Shown: positions 1 through 7,387 of the stretch, one piece after another
Layout: every line of letters begins with the position of its first letter
Numbering within the stretch: the first letter of the stretch is position 1
Assembly (NCBI GenBank): GCA_947168905.1
Contig: CAMVNR010000017.1
Location: forward strand, 1 to 36,350
Source of the DNA: an uncultured Lachnospiraceae bacterium
GTDB taxonomy: Bacteria > Bacillota > Clostridia > Lachnospirales > Lachnospiraceae
Reading direction: 5' to 3'
DNA: 36,350 nucleotides
The notes under the pieces: generated by a model
The model's database searches: none
What the model saw: the letters and a program-made list of their open reading frames with translations, nothing else
What the model was told of the DNA's origin: nothing
Made by a program: the position numbers and the translations under genes

Positions 1-54
1 TTATTCGGAGAAATGAATGAGTAACTATTAACCTTACAAAAACTATTATACGAG
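1..54. other. AT-rich segment before the GH3 homology begins
   Basis: These bases are AT-rich, unlike the GC-rich coding sequence that follows. Read in the frame of the downstream beta-glucosidase they contain a TAA stop at 22-24 and then Leu/Thr/Gln/Lys-type codons that do not resemble a GH3 protein. GH3-like sequence starts at about position 49-52 (Tyr-Glu-Val-Asn-Gly). The segment may be the end of an inserted sequence, a deletion junction or a contig-end artefact; the window alone cannot decide. Confidence 0.5.
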
Positions 55-2295
55 GTGAACGGCAAATACATGTCGGCGAACGAGCCGCTTCTTAAAGGCG
101 TGCTGCGGGATGAGTGGGGCTTTAAGGGCTCCGTCATGAGCGACTGGGGCTCCGTGCACGAATTTACGCTGAACAAGGGAATGGACATTGAAATGCCCTT
201 CCCGGCCTATACTCACTGGAACCGGATCCTGAAGCACATCGAGCGCGGCGAGATGAGCTTTGAAGACGTCAACAACTGCGTCCGGCACGTGCTTTACGGA
301 ATGGCGGAGGCAGGGCTTCTCGGCCTTGTGAAGCTGGATGAGGAGGGAAAGGTCCTGACAGATCCGCACAGAAAAGCGCCGATCCAGATGGAGTGGCTGT
401 ACGAGGAGAAGAAGGCGGAAGGCCTTTTCGAGGAGAATGCGAAAAAAGCCGCGAAGATCGTCGAGGAAGGCGCGGTGCTTCTCAAAAATGACGGCGTGCT
501 CCCGCTTTCCGAAGAAGCCCTTTCCGGAAAAACCGTACTCGTCGGCGTCGGAGCGAAATACCCCGTGACCGGCTGCCAGCAGGAGCGCTCCTTCGGTACG
601 CTTTCGCGGATGCAGTCCGGCAAAGAAGCGCTCGAAGAGGTCTCAGGGAAGAAATTCGAGGCATTTCCGGGCATTGATTATGTCGGCGAAACCATTCCTG
701 CCGAGGTGTTTTTCCTTGACGAAAACGGCCGGGATCACGGCCTGAAGAGGAGCTACGGAATCCTTCCCGAAGATCAGGACCCTGTGGCCGCCCAGGGCGG
801 TCCGGGAGGCGCGGGCGCAGCCTTCTCCGGTTTCGAGGATTATGACGAAGACGGCGTGCTGATCGAAACCGGCATGACGAGCTACAACGCGAAAAAGGAA
901 GAGCTTCCGAAGGACTATCCGCTCGGGAAGACCGCAGGGTGCGATGCTTGCATTGACTTTACCTGCGGAACAGATGACAAAGGCGAAGTCATCAAGACCT
1001 GGCAGAACGGTCCGAACGGGAATGCGTTTACCGATGAGGCGTCTTATACCTGGAAAGGCTATCTGAAGGCCCCCGAGACCGGGGATTACAGCCTGATGCT
1101 GCACTGCGTCGGCGGAATGGCGGGATTCTTTATCCGCACCGAAGAGGGCTGGATCTGTGCCGGAAAATCGGCGATGCGCGAGTGGGCTCAGTGGCCCTGG
1201 GAGTCGCTCATCTGCACGAGAGAGGGCATGGGCATTACCGGCAGAAACGTCCGTCTGGAAGCCGGAAAAATGTACGAAATCCTCGTGCACGGGCGTCAGT
1301 GCGTGAAGAATAAGGATCTGCAGATCCGCCTTGCCTGGCAGACGCCTTCCTTCCGGAAAAAGAATTATGAAGACGCACTTGCTGCCGTAAAGGACGCGGA
1401 CACGGTTATCTACTATGCCTGCGAGCATGTGATGCGCGACATCGCTTCGTCCATGCGGCTGCTCGCGGAAGCGCAGCCGATCGAGTACTCCGGTGAGCAG
1501 ATGCAGCTGCTTCTTGACGTGATCGCAGCAAAGAAAGAGACGGCGAAACTCATTGTCATCGCCCAGACGCCGAACGCGCGGGCGCTCGGAAACTTTGAGG
1601 CTTCTGCAAACGCGATCCTGACGGCTTATCATCCGGGGCAGGAAGGCGCACGGGTGCTTGCGAAGATCCTGACAGGGCAGATCAATCCCTCCGGAAAGCT
1701 TTCGCAGACCTGGCCCGCGAAATCCGCCGACACGCCGATCACGGACAGCCAGGCGCATTTTGAGGAAAGAGGACTCGGAAAGGGAACGGAAGACGATACG
1801 CGGATCCGCATGAGCGAAGGTATTTTCACCGGCTACCGCTATTATGACAAAGAGGGCGTACAGCCGCTCTACGCGTTCGGCCACGGACTTTCCTATACGA
1901 CCTATGAATACAGTGATCTTCAGGTGGAGAAGGTTTCGGAGCTTCCGGATTTCGGGGATACGATCAAAGTGAGCTTCCGGGTGAAGAATACCGGTGAGCG
2001 CGTCGGCGACGAGATTGCCCAGATCTATATCGGAAAGGGCGAAGTCCCCGGGAATATGCAGATCGCCGAAAAGCAGCTCATCGGCTACAGCCGCGTGAAG
2101 AATCTGGCACCCGGGGAGACCAGAGAGGTCTCGGTCACGATCGACCCGAGAATGCTCCTCTCGTGGGATCCGGCGCGGACCTATCAGAAACGCTCGGACG
2201 GAACGCTCGACAAATGGATGCGCCCCGCCGGAAAACGGGAAGTGCTTGTCGGCGCTTCCGCTTCGGACATCCGACTGAAAGGCGAAATCGAATAA
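55..2295 (+). CDS. GH3 beta-glucosidase with PA14 insert, N-terminally truncated
   Basis: This is a glycoside hydrolase family 3 enzyme, expected to remove beta-linked terminal sugars from oligosaccharides. The visible protein of 746 aa opens inside the catalytic barrel at LLKGVLRDEWGFKG, followed by VMSDWG, whose Asp (residue 30 here) is the GH3 nucleophile. The C-terminal alpha/beta sandwich starts near residue 135 (VLLKNDGVLPL). It is interrupted at about 310-435 by a PA14-like beta-domain (YTWKGYLKAPETGDYSLML) and resumes through PSGKLSQTWP at about 550. A fibronectin III-like domain fills about 630-735. Roughly 200 N-terminal barrel residues expected in the family are absent, and an in-frame stop lies at 22-24. 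The listed start is a GTG that is an internal codon in homologues. Without the missing part the barrel is incomplete, so the copy is inactive unless the truncation is an assembly effect. No signal peptide can be assessed. Confidence 0.85.
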   Translation: MNGKYMSANEPLLKGVLRDEWGFKGSVMSDWGSVHEFTLNKGMDIEMPFPAYTHWNRILKHIERGEMSFEDVNNCVRHVLYGMAEAGLLGLVKLDEEGKVLTDPHRKAPIQMEWLYEEKKAEGLFEENAKKAAKIVEEGAVLLKNDGVLPLSEEALSGKTVLVGVGAKYPVTGCQQERSFGTLSRMQSGKEALEEVSGKKFEAFPGIDYVGETIPAEVFFLDENGRDHGLKRSYGILPEDQDPVAAQGGPGGAGAAFSGFEDYDEDGVLIETGMTSYNAKKEELPKDYPLGKTAGCDACIDFTCGTDDKGEVIKTWQNGPNGNAFTDEASYTWKGYLKAPETGDYSLMLHCVGGMAGFFIRTEEGWICAGKSAMREWAQWPWESLICTREGMGITGRNVRLEAGKMYEILVHGRQCVKNKDLQIRLAWQTPSFRKKNYEDALAAVKDADTVIYYACEHVMRDIASSMRLLAEAQPIEYSGEQMQLLLDVIAAKKETAKLIVIAQTPNARALGNFEASANAILTAYHPGQEGARVLAKILTGQINPSGKLSQTWPAKSADTPITDSQAHFEERGLGKGTEDDTRIRMSEGIFTGYRYYDKEGVQPLYAFGHGLSYTTYEYSDLQVEKVSELPDFGDTIKVSFRVKNTGERVGDEIAQIYIGKGEVPGNMQIAEKQLIGYSRVKNLAPGETREVSVTIDPRMLLSWDPARTYQKRSDGTLDKWMRPAGKREVLVGASASDIRLKGEIE

Positions 2296-2369
2296 ACGTC
2301 CGGCTGAAAGGCGGAATCAAACAGACATCTTAAGAAAAAGCAGCATCAATCACCCATAAGGGAACTAAG

Positions 2370-2410
2370 AAAAAGTCCTCCGTACCAGAAAAAGGCCGGG
2401 GGACTTTTTT
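2370..2410. terminator. bidirectional terminator between GH3 and reverse transcriptase
   Basis: AAAAAGTCCTCCG at 2370-2382 pairs with CGGGGGACTTTTT at 2397-2409, with one G-T pair. T-runs lie on the 3' side on both strands. It sits between the plus-strand GH3 gene and the minus-strand reverse transcriptase gene, which end toward each other, so it can stop both transcripts. Confidence 0.85.
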
Positions 2411-2419
2411 CGCCGTCTA

Positions 2420-3628
2420 TTAAGGCTCGCGCTGCCGGTGGAATTCGTAATACGCGTGGACTACGGAACGGTAGCCGAGGGCTTTCAGATCCGCGTAAGT
2501 AATACGGAAACGCTTCTTCGTATGCGTTCCTGTCAGAAGGAAACGGAGGCAGTCCTGGGCATACAGATCGATTTCATGCAGGCTTTCTGGGGTGTTTATG
2601 ACCGAGAAAAACCAGGCAGCCCAGGAAAGCTCGTGGTTTTCCGGGCTTTCGAGAAGCTTCCGGTTGAAGATGCGGATAAAGGCTCTTGCCGCCCGCTCGG
2701 GATCCTCTTCGTTCCTTCTCTGCCAGCGGGCTAAGGCATCGCGTTTTCGGCGCATTTTTGCCTTCAGCTTTTTCACGGTCACAGGCGCGATATCGACGCG
2801 CTTTCCGTCGATCTGAAAGCCAAGGAAGGTGAAGGGCTCTCCGGGACCGGAGAAGACTTCCTTTTCCGGATTCAGTGTGAGGCCGGCCTGCTGAAGGTAT
2901 GCGCGGATGTCTTCGGAAGCCTCCAGCATTTCCGCTTCCGTTTTCGAGCAGACGATGATGTCGTCGGAGTAGCGGCAGGCAAGGAGCCCTTTTTCAGAGA
3001 GAAGGCGGTCGAGCCCTGAAAGGTAAAGGTTGGCATAGAAAGAAGACTGCGGGGTGCCGGCCATGATGCCTTTATTTTCGCGGATTTCCCGCCCGCTGTC
3101 GAGAACCCGCGGCTCGAGAAGAAGGGATGACAGGAAATGATAGAGCGCCGGGTCGTCCGAAAGCGCGCTCTTAAGAAGCGGCAGGAAGCGCCTGACAGGA
3201 ACCGAATTGAAATAGTCGTGGATATCCGCCTTGTAGAGGTAAAGAGAAGCGGGCTCTGCCGTCCGGAGGAGTTTTCTTACGGCGTCCTTCGCGGTTCTGC
3301 CCGGACGGAAGGAATAAAGGCTGTCCTCAAAAAGACCGTCGTATTTTCTTAGCATCAGCCAGGTCAGGCACTTGAGCACCGTGTTCTCCGGGTTCGGATA
3401 GCAGTAAACCGTGCGCTTTTTCCCGGAGCTCAATTTGCTGATGACGGCTTTTTTCGGCAGCGGAAAAGGCCGTCCTTCACGGATGGCCCGGACAACCGGA
3501 AGGTATTTTTCCTCCCGGATAAATTCCCTAAGCGCACTAAGCAGCCATTTCGGACAGACCAGGGAGGCTTTGTAATCGCAGAAGTCCCGCCAGACTTCGG
3601 GGCGGGACAGTTCATCAAGCAGTGACAT
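2420..3628 (-). CDS. stand-alone reverse transcriptase, unassigned lineage
   Basis: The 402-aa protein is an RNA-directed DNA polymerase of the bacterial RT superfamily. The order of motifs is clear: a fingers region with KKRTVYCYPNPEN and YSFRPGRTAKDAV; palm motif A with ADIHDYF (Asp135); a motif-B-like GIMAGTPQSSFYANLYL; the catalytic motif C YSDD at 220-223 (Ser in place of the usual Ala); motif D around GLTLNPEKE; and motif E FTFLGFQI. A helical thumb-like region follows and the protein ends near ALGYRSVVHAYYEF. I see no HNH endonuclease domain and no group II intron boundary around it. I see no retron-type C-terminal VTG motif, and no template/variable repeat pair of a diversity-generating retroelement. 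The start has an AGGA ribosome site about 8 nt upstream. No clear promoter lies directly upstream, so it may depend on read-through from the 181-aa gene across the hairpin-rich leader. Function is unknown; defence-associated RTs are one possibility. Confidence 0.88.
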   Translation of the reverse strand: MSLLDELSRPEVWRDFCDYKASLVCPKWLLSALREFIREEKYLPVVRAIREGRPFPLPKKAVISKLSSGKKRTVYCYPNPENTVLKCLTWLMLRKYDGLFEDSLYSFRPGRTAKDAVRKLLRTAEPASLYLYKADIHDYFNSVPVRRFLPLLKSALSDDPALYHFLSSLLLEPRVLDSGREIRENKGIMAGTPQSSFYANLYLSGLDRLLSEKGLLACRYSDDIIVCSKTEAEMLEASEDIRAYLQQAGLTLNPEKEVFSGPGEPFTFLGFQIDGKRVDIAPVTVKKLKAKMRRKRDALARWQRRNEEDPERAARAFIRIFNRKLLESPENHELSWAAWFFSVINTPESLHEIDLYAQDCLRFLLTGTHTKKRFRITYADLKALGYRSVVHAYYEFHRQREP

Positions 3629-3942
3629 CGTTGGTTTCCTTTAGTGGTCGAAGAAGAGAAGACCGAAGAAGAGCGTAATCTCGGGCGCGGGAGTTCATTA
3701 GGAGGCTCTCCCGGTTCCTCAGGATACGAAAAACTGCCCGGCGTTTGATGCGAAAACCCCGGGCAGCCTGAAAAAGCGGATGGATAAGGAAATCCTTAAA
3801 TCCCGGAAAATTCCGGGCTGTACCAGATCGTACAGGGGCAGGCTGCCTGCGAAGCCGATGATGAAAAGCCCCTGCCGGATCCGCCGCAGGCGCAAAATGA
3901 TGCGTTCCTTAACAGCCGCTGTTTTCTCAAAAAAGGGGAGAA
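3629..3942 (-). other. hairpin-rich leader upstream of the reverse transcriptase
   Basis: No gene is supported in these 314 nt, but five hairpins stand almost back to back. They are CTGCCCGG/CCGGGCAG (3734-3741 with 3759-3766); GGAT-AAGGA/TCCTT-ATCC (3782-3790 with 3793-3803); CCCGGAA/TTCCGGG (3802-3808 with 3811-3817); TGTAC/GTACA (3819-3823 with 3830-3834); and CAGGGGC/GCCCCTG (3833-3839 with 3868-3874). A sixth, CGGGAG/CTCCCG, lies nearer the RT start (about 3691-3713). The first of these has a T-run on the minus strand and looks like a terminator. The rest could be a structured 3' UTR of the 181-aa gene or an RT-associated RNA. Confidence 0.55.
3729..3766 (-). terminator. intrinsic terminator between the 181-aa gene and the RT
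   Basis: On the minus strand an 8-bp stem CTGCCCGG/CCGGGCAG, extended inward by GTTT/AAAC after one mismatch, closes a 7-nt loop and is followed by TTTTT. It lies downstream of the 181-aa gene and about 100 nt before the RT start, so it would either end the upstream transcript or act as an attenuator for the RT. Confidence 0.7.
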
Positions 3943-4488
3943 TCAGGTCCGGCTGATCGCGTTGTTCATCCGCTTCACAACGTATGCGCGGGTGTTCCAC
4001 CAACCCTCATAGTCGTAATAGAAGCGAAGATAGGGGATTCCGGCCTGGAGTGTGCGCTCGCGAAGCTTTTTCGAGGCGCTCTTCCGGGACATCAGCTCGA
4101 CAACGAGCGCCTTGTTTCCGGCGCTGAAGAAGGTATAGACGAGGCGCGCCCCGCCCGACAGGCTTTCTTTTTCACAGCGGTACGCGGCAAATTCCCTGCC
4201 GAAAATGTCCTCGAAATACTGCACCCAGGTGCCGCCGAAATTGAACTGGTTCGGCTCGGACGGCATCACGGGTCCCCAGGATTCGCCGGACGGCCCGGCG
4301 GCCATGCTGTCAGGTGCTGAGAACGAATTCTCCTGCGGTGCGTCCCACCCGGAAGAAACGCTTCTGTCCGGCTGCGCATCAGCTTCCCCAGCTTTTTTCT
4401 GAGCTTCCGAAAAGATCCCGTTAAAGAGATCCTTTGCAGCTTTCTCGACGTCCTTATTGTCTCCGAAAAGTTTTGATAAAAGGCCCAT
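3943..4488 (-). CDS. hypothetical 181-aa protein, possible nuclease-like C-terminus
   Basis: I do not recognise a characterised family. The start (MGLLSKLFGDNKDVEKAAKDL) has a strong GGAGG ribosome site 7 nt upstream. An N-terminal helical segment is followed by a low-complexity Ser/Pro/Gly/Asp linker at about 40-80, then a compact C-terminal domain. In that domain ALVVELMSRKSASKKLRER leads to AGIPYLRFYYDYEGWWN. The pattern of a hydrophobic strand with Glu, a basic helix and then GI-x-LRF recalls the core of some PD-(D/E)XK or VSR-like folds, but no complete catalytic set can be named, so this is speculation. There is no signal peptide or membrane segment. Its own promoter lies at 4580-4608, and the reverse transcriptase follows on the same strand after 314 nt, so the two may be co-transcribed. 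Confidence 0.7.
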   Translation of the reverse strand: MGLLSKLFGDNKDVEKAAKDLFNGIFSEAQKKAGEADAQPDRSVSSGWDAPQENSFSAPDSMAAGPSGESWGPVMPSEPNQFNFGGTWVQYFEDIFGREFAAYRCEKESLSGGARLVYTFFSAGNKALVVELMSRKSASKKLRERTLQAGIPYLRFYYDYEGWWNTRAYVVKRMNNAISRT

Positions 4489-4579
4489 AATGATTCCTCC
4501 TTAAGCGGCAGCTGCTATCTAAATCTACCTAACGAACTTCCTGCATGAACCGCGGCTTTCTCGCGAAGGCCCTGTTTCT

Positions 4580-4608
4580 ACTATACCGTGCAGAGCACGT
4601 TTTTGCAA
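4580..4608 (-). promoter_or_regulatory. promoter of the 181-aa gene with palindrome in spacer
   Basis: On the minus strand TTGCAA (4603-4608), a 17-bp spacer and TATAGT (4580-4585) make a good sigma-A promoter. The spacer holds the perfect palindrome CGTGC-TCT-GCACG (4587-4599), a possible repressor site. The segment lies just downstream of the lacI stop and about 90 nt upstream of the start codon it would serve. Confidence 0.65.
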
Positions 4609-4664
4609 GGACTTTTTTACTCATTTGCCTTTTTATGTGGGAATGCCGCATCCTATCAGGCCTG

Positions 4665-5669
4665 TCAGACGGAGCTTCTTTTTACCAGGTCTACACCGAT
4701 CAGGAAACGGACCGGAACGAAGGAGCGCGAAAGAAGCAGCTCCTTGAGTCTATGGACAGCCTGCTCGCCCATATATTTTTTGGGGACGTTGACGGTAGTC
4801 AGCGGGGGAGAAATGTAATTGCCGATCGGCATGTTGTCAAAGCCGATGACCGCGATATCCTGCGGAATCCGGTAGCCGGCGGCCTGAAAGGCGCGCATGG
4901 CGCCGATCGCGATCAGATCATTGTCCGCGAAATATCCGCGGGCAGGCTCGAAGCCCTCCTTAAGCAGTGTCCGCATGTCCAGAGAGGCGCCCTCAATGGA
5001 AGGCGTGAGACGGTGTACCGGCGACTTTCCGGTCGACATGCCGTTCTCGCGGATCGCCTTATAAAAGCCGTCCGCCCGCTCCTCGAAATTGCTGATCGAA
5101 TAGGAGGAGCGAAGGTATCCGGGCTGGGCGTGAATCTGTGAAATCAGGTAATTCGTTGCGAGAAAGGCCCCCTGTACATTGTCGATCAGGACCGCGTCTC
5201 TCTTCTGGTTCTGGAAGGAGGCGTCGAGAAGAATCAGCGGGAAAGGAAGCGTGAGAAAGGGCGCGAAATCGCCCTTCTGCATCTCCGTTCCCAGAAGGAT
5301 CATTCCGATGCAGTCCGTGTAGCGCAGGCGCTCGATTTCCGAGGGTGTATCCTCGTCTTCGTACAGGTACCGGGTCCGAAGCTTCAGGTTCTCGTCGCGG
5401 CATGCGGATTCGATGCCCTCCGAAAGCTCCGTGAAGAAGGGCGTGTCCGTCACGATGGCGCCGTGTTTTCTGTAAATGATAAAGTAGACCGAACCGGTGA
5501 GATTGTGTTTGGAATTCACCCGCGTGAAATCGTAACCGTATTTTTCGGCCGCAGCGAGTATTTCCTTCTTTCTTTCCCTGCTCACGCCGGGCTTGTTATT
5601 GAGGGCCATGGAGACGGCCGCCTCGGAAATATTCAGCTTTCTGGCAAGCTCTTTTGCGGTAATGGACAT
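4665..5669 (-). CDS. LacI-family transcriptional regulator
   Basis: This is a 334-aa sugar-responsive DNA-binding repressor of the LacI/GalR family. The N-terminus MSITAKELARKLNISEAAVSMALNNKPGVS is a typical LacI helix-turn-helix, followed by the hinge region and a periplasmic-binding-protein-like sensor domain. Sensor hallmarks include DNDLIAIGAMRAFQAAGYRIPQDIAVIGFDNMPIG near residues 250-290 and LTTVNVPKKYMGEQAVHRL near the end. The start has an AAGGAAG ribosome site. It is transcribed away from the sugar isomerase gene, and the shared 245-bp gap carries two inverted repeats. The simplest reading is that it controls the isomerase-transketolase-kinase cluster and itself. The inducer is not known from sequence. 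Confidence 0.93.
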   Translation of the reverse strand: MSITAKELARKLNISEAAVSMALNNKPGVSRERKKEILAAAEKYGYDFTRVNSKHNLTGSVYFIIYRKHGAIVTDTPFFTELSEGIESACRDENLKLRTRYLYEDEDTPSEIERLRYTDCIGMILLGTEMQKGDFAPFLTLPFPLILLDASFQNQKRDAVLIDNVQGAFLATNYLISQIHAQPGYLRSSYSISNFEERADGFYKAIRENGMSTGKSPVHRLTPSIEGASLDMRTLLKEGFEPARGYFADNDLIAIGAMRAFQAAGYRIPQDIAVIGFDNMPIGNYISPPLTTVNVPKKYMGEQAVHRLKELLLSRSFVPVRFLIGVDLVKRSSV

Positions 5670-5731
5670 GATCAGTTCTTCCTTTACGGTTGATTGACCG
5701 CGAAAACGCCCTGCGGTATTCTTTCTGACTC

Positions 5732-5761
5732 ATTCATAGCATGAATACGGGAAAAAAGCAA
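5732..5761 (-). promoter_or_regulatory. lacI promoter with overlapping palindrome
   Basis: On the minus strand TTGCTT (5756-5761), a 17-bp spacer and TATGAA (5733-5738) form a plausible promoter for the LacI gene. The perfect palindrome ATTCAT-AGC-ATGAAT (5732-5746) overlaps the -10 element, as expected for an autoregulatory operator. Confidence 0.5.
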
Positions 5762-5773
5762 GGGGAATTTACA

Positions 5774-5802
5774 GATAATTAAGTTAATAATACTTAATTA
5801 TC
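5774..5802. promoter_or_regulatory. 11-7-11 inverted repeat, candidate operator
   Basis: GATAATTAAGT (5774-5784) and ACTTAATTATC (5792-5802) are perfect inverted repeats around a 7-bp AT centre. The site ends 2 bp before the likely -35 box of the isomerase gene, so it may bind the divergent LacI protein or another regulator. The odd 7-bp centre is unlike the usual LacI operator with a central CG. Confidence 0.6.
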
Positions 5803-5804
5803 CG

Positions 5805-5833
5805 GTGAACTTCAGAACGAATTTCAGTATAAT
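5805..5833 (+). promoter_or_regulatory. promoter of the sugar catabolic cluster
   Basis: A perfect TATAAT at 5828-5833 is preceded at 17 bp by a weak -35 (GTGAAC, 5805-5810). The weak -35 next to an inverted repeat suggests regulated expression. The first gene starts at 5915 with an AGGAGGG ribosome site. Confidence 0.6.
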
Positions 5834-5914
5834 ACAGACAGAATAAAGCAAAAAAGCTCTGGCAGAAAATTTTGTTCGGAACATAAGGATTGATTAACAG
5901 GAGGGAATAAGACA

Positions 5915-7321
5915 ATGGCTGACATTAAAATCGGTTTCGCACCGACGCGCCGCGCGATCTTCTCCGCCCCGGCAGCGGTGGAATACGCGGGCTACACGAG
6001 AAAGAAGCTTCAGGAGCTTGGGATCGACTACGTTGACATCGACGACATCAATGCAGAGGGCCTTCTCTATGATGATAACGACATCGAGCCGATCGCGAAG
6101 AAATTCACGGAAGCAGGCGTGAAGGGACTCTTCCTTCCCCACTGCAATTTCGGCACAGAATATGTCTGCGCCAGGCTCGCGAAAAGGCTCGGCCTTCCGG
6201 TGCTTCTCTGGGGACCCAGGGACGAGCGTCCGGATGAGCGGGGCATGCGTCTTCGCGATTCCCAGTGCGGCCTTTTCGCTACGGGAAAGGTGCTTCGCCG
6301 CTTCCGCGTACCCTTTACCTATCTTACCAACTGCAATCTGGACGATCCGGAATTCGAGATCGGTGTGAAGCAGTTCCTGGCGGTCTGCAACGTTGTCGAC
6401 GTAATGCGCCATACGCGTATTCTGCAGATCGGACCGCGGCCCTTCGACTTCTGGTCGACCATGTGCAACGAGGGCGAGCTCCTCGAAAAGTTCAACATTC
6501 AGCTTTCCCCGATTCCGCTTCCCGAGCTCTACAAGGAAATGGAGAAGGCGAAAAAGGAAAATACCGAGATTCCCGAGGTTGTGAACTACTGCAATGACAA
6601 CATGTGCATCAACTGCAGTCCGGCGCAGCTTGAGAATATCGCGGCGTTAAAGGTTGCGATGTCGCATCTTGTAAAGAAATACGGCTGCAACGCGGTCGCG
6701 ATCCAGTGCTGGAACGCGCTGCAGGATGGCGTCGGCATTATGCCCTGCGCGGCGAATTCGCTTCTCAATGAAGAAGGCATTCCGGTGGTCTGCGAAACCG
6801 ATATTCACGGCGCGATTTCGGCGGTGATGATGGAGGCTGCGGGCATGGACAAAAACCGCACCTTCTTCGCGGACTGGACCGTCCGTCACCCCGACAATGA
6901 CAACGGAGAACTGCTGCAGCACTGCGGACCGTGGCCGATTTCGGTTGCGAAGGAAAAGCCCACGATCGACGTGCCGGTGGCCTTTGATTATAACGGCTCC
7001 GTGATGGCGGAGGCGAAGCACGGCCCGATGACCCTCTGCCGCTTTGACGGCGACGAAGGCGAATACTCGCTGCTTCTGGGGCATGCCAAGGGAATCGACG
7101 GCCCCTACACCAAGGGCACCTACGTCTGGGTGGAAGTCGAGGATCTGGCGAAGCTGGAGTATAAGGTAGTGACCGGACCGTACATTCATCATTGCGTCGG
7201 TATTCACGATGATGTTGTGCCGGTTCTGTACGAGGCCTGCAAATATCTCGGAATCAAGCCGGATCTTTATGACAGCACGAACGATGAAGTGGAACGGCAG
7301 ATCTACGCGCCCGGAAAATAA
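5915..7321 (+). CDS. L-fucose/L-arabinose isomerase family sugar isomerase
   Basis: This 468-aa protein belongs to the FucI/AraA-like aldose-ketose isomerase superfamily, which interconverts aldoses and ketoses with a bound divalent metal. It has the N-terminal Rossmann-like portion (VKGLFLPHCNFGTEYVCARLAKRLGLPVLLWGPRDE) and a central region with CWNALQDGVGIMPCAANSLLNEEGIPVVCETDIHGA. The Glu and Asp of ETDIHG are probable metal ligands. A C-terminal beta-domain ends near GPYIHHCVGIH, whose histidines fit the third ligand position. It is shorter than typical FucI (~590 aa) and close to the shorter uncharacterised FucI-like proteins. It is first in an operon with a split transketolase and an FGGY kinase, so its ketose product is probably phosphorylated and then cleaved by C2 transfer. 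The substrate is not determined by sequence; a pentose or branched sugar such as apiose would fit. Confidence 0.85.
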   Translation: MADIKIGFAPTRRAIFSAPAAVEYAGYTRKKLQELGIDYVDIDDINAEGLLYDDNDIEPIAKKFTEAGVKGLFLPHCNFGTEYVCARLAKRLGLPVLLWGPRDERPDERGMRLRDSQCGLFATGKVLRRFRVPFTYLTNCNLDDPEFEIGVKQFLAVCNVVDVMRHTRILQIGPRPFDFWSTMCNEGELLEKFNIQLSPIPLPELYKEMEKAKKENTEIPEVVNYCNDNMCINCSPAQLENIAALKVAMSHLVKKYGCNAVAIQCWNALQDGVGIMPCAANSLLNEEGIPVVCETDIHGAISAVMMEAAGMDKNRTFFADWTVRHPDNDNGELLQHCGPWPISVAKEKPTIDVPVAFDYNGSVMAEAKHGPMTLCRFDGDEGEYSLLLGHAKGIDGPYTKGTYVWVEVEDLAKLEYKVVTGPYIHHCVGIHDDVVPVLYEACKYLGIKPDLYDSTNDEVERQIYAPGK

Positions 7322-7336
7322 GGACCGGTAAAGCCC

Positions 7337-7358
7337 CCGGGCAGGACCGCCCGCCCGG
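7337..7358 (+). other. hairpin in isomerase-transketolase gap
   Basis: CCGGGC (7337-7342) pairs with GCCCGG (7353-7358). It is not followed by a T-run, so it is more likely an mRNA processing or stability element than a terminator inside this operon. Confidence 0.4.
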
Positions 7359-7387
7359 ACAAGGACAGAAAGGAATGATGGTATAAA

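Noticed and set aside
643-1884. 413-codon minus-strand frame opposite the first GH3
   Set aside because: Shadow frame without ribosome site or family match; the PA14 and GH3 domains are on the other strand.
3719-4003. 94-codon minus-strand frame between the 181-aa gene and the RT
   Set aside because: It starts inside the 181-aa gene without a ribosome site and runs through hairpins and a terminator. It could matter only if the leader is a template RNA copied by the RT.
2420-4500. Diversity-generating retroelement or classical retron
   Set aside because: No template/variable repeat pair or variable target gene is visible, and the RT lacks the retron C-terminal VTG motif. The leader does not show an obvious msr-msd inverted-repeat layout.
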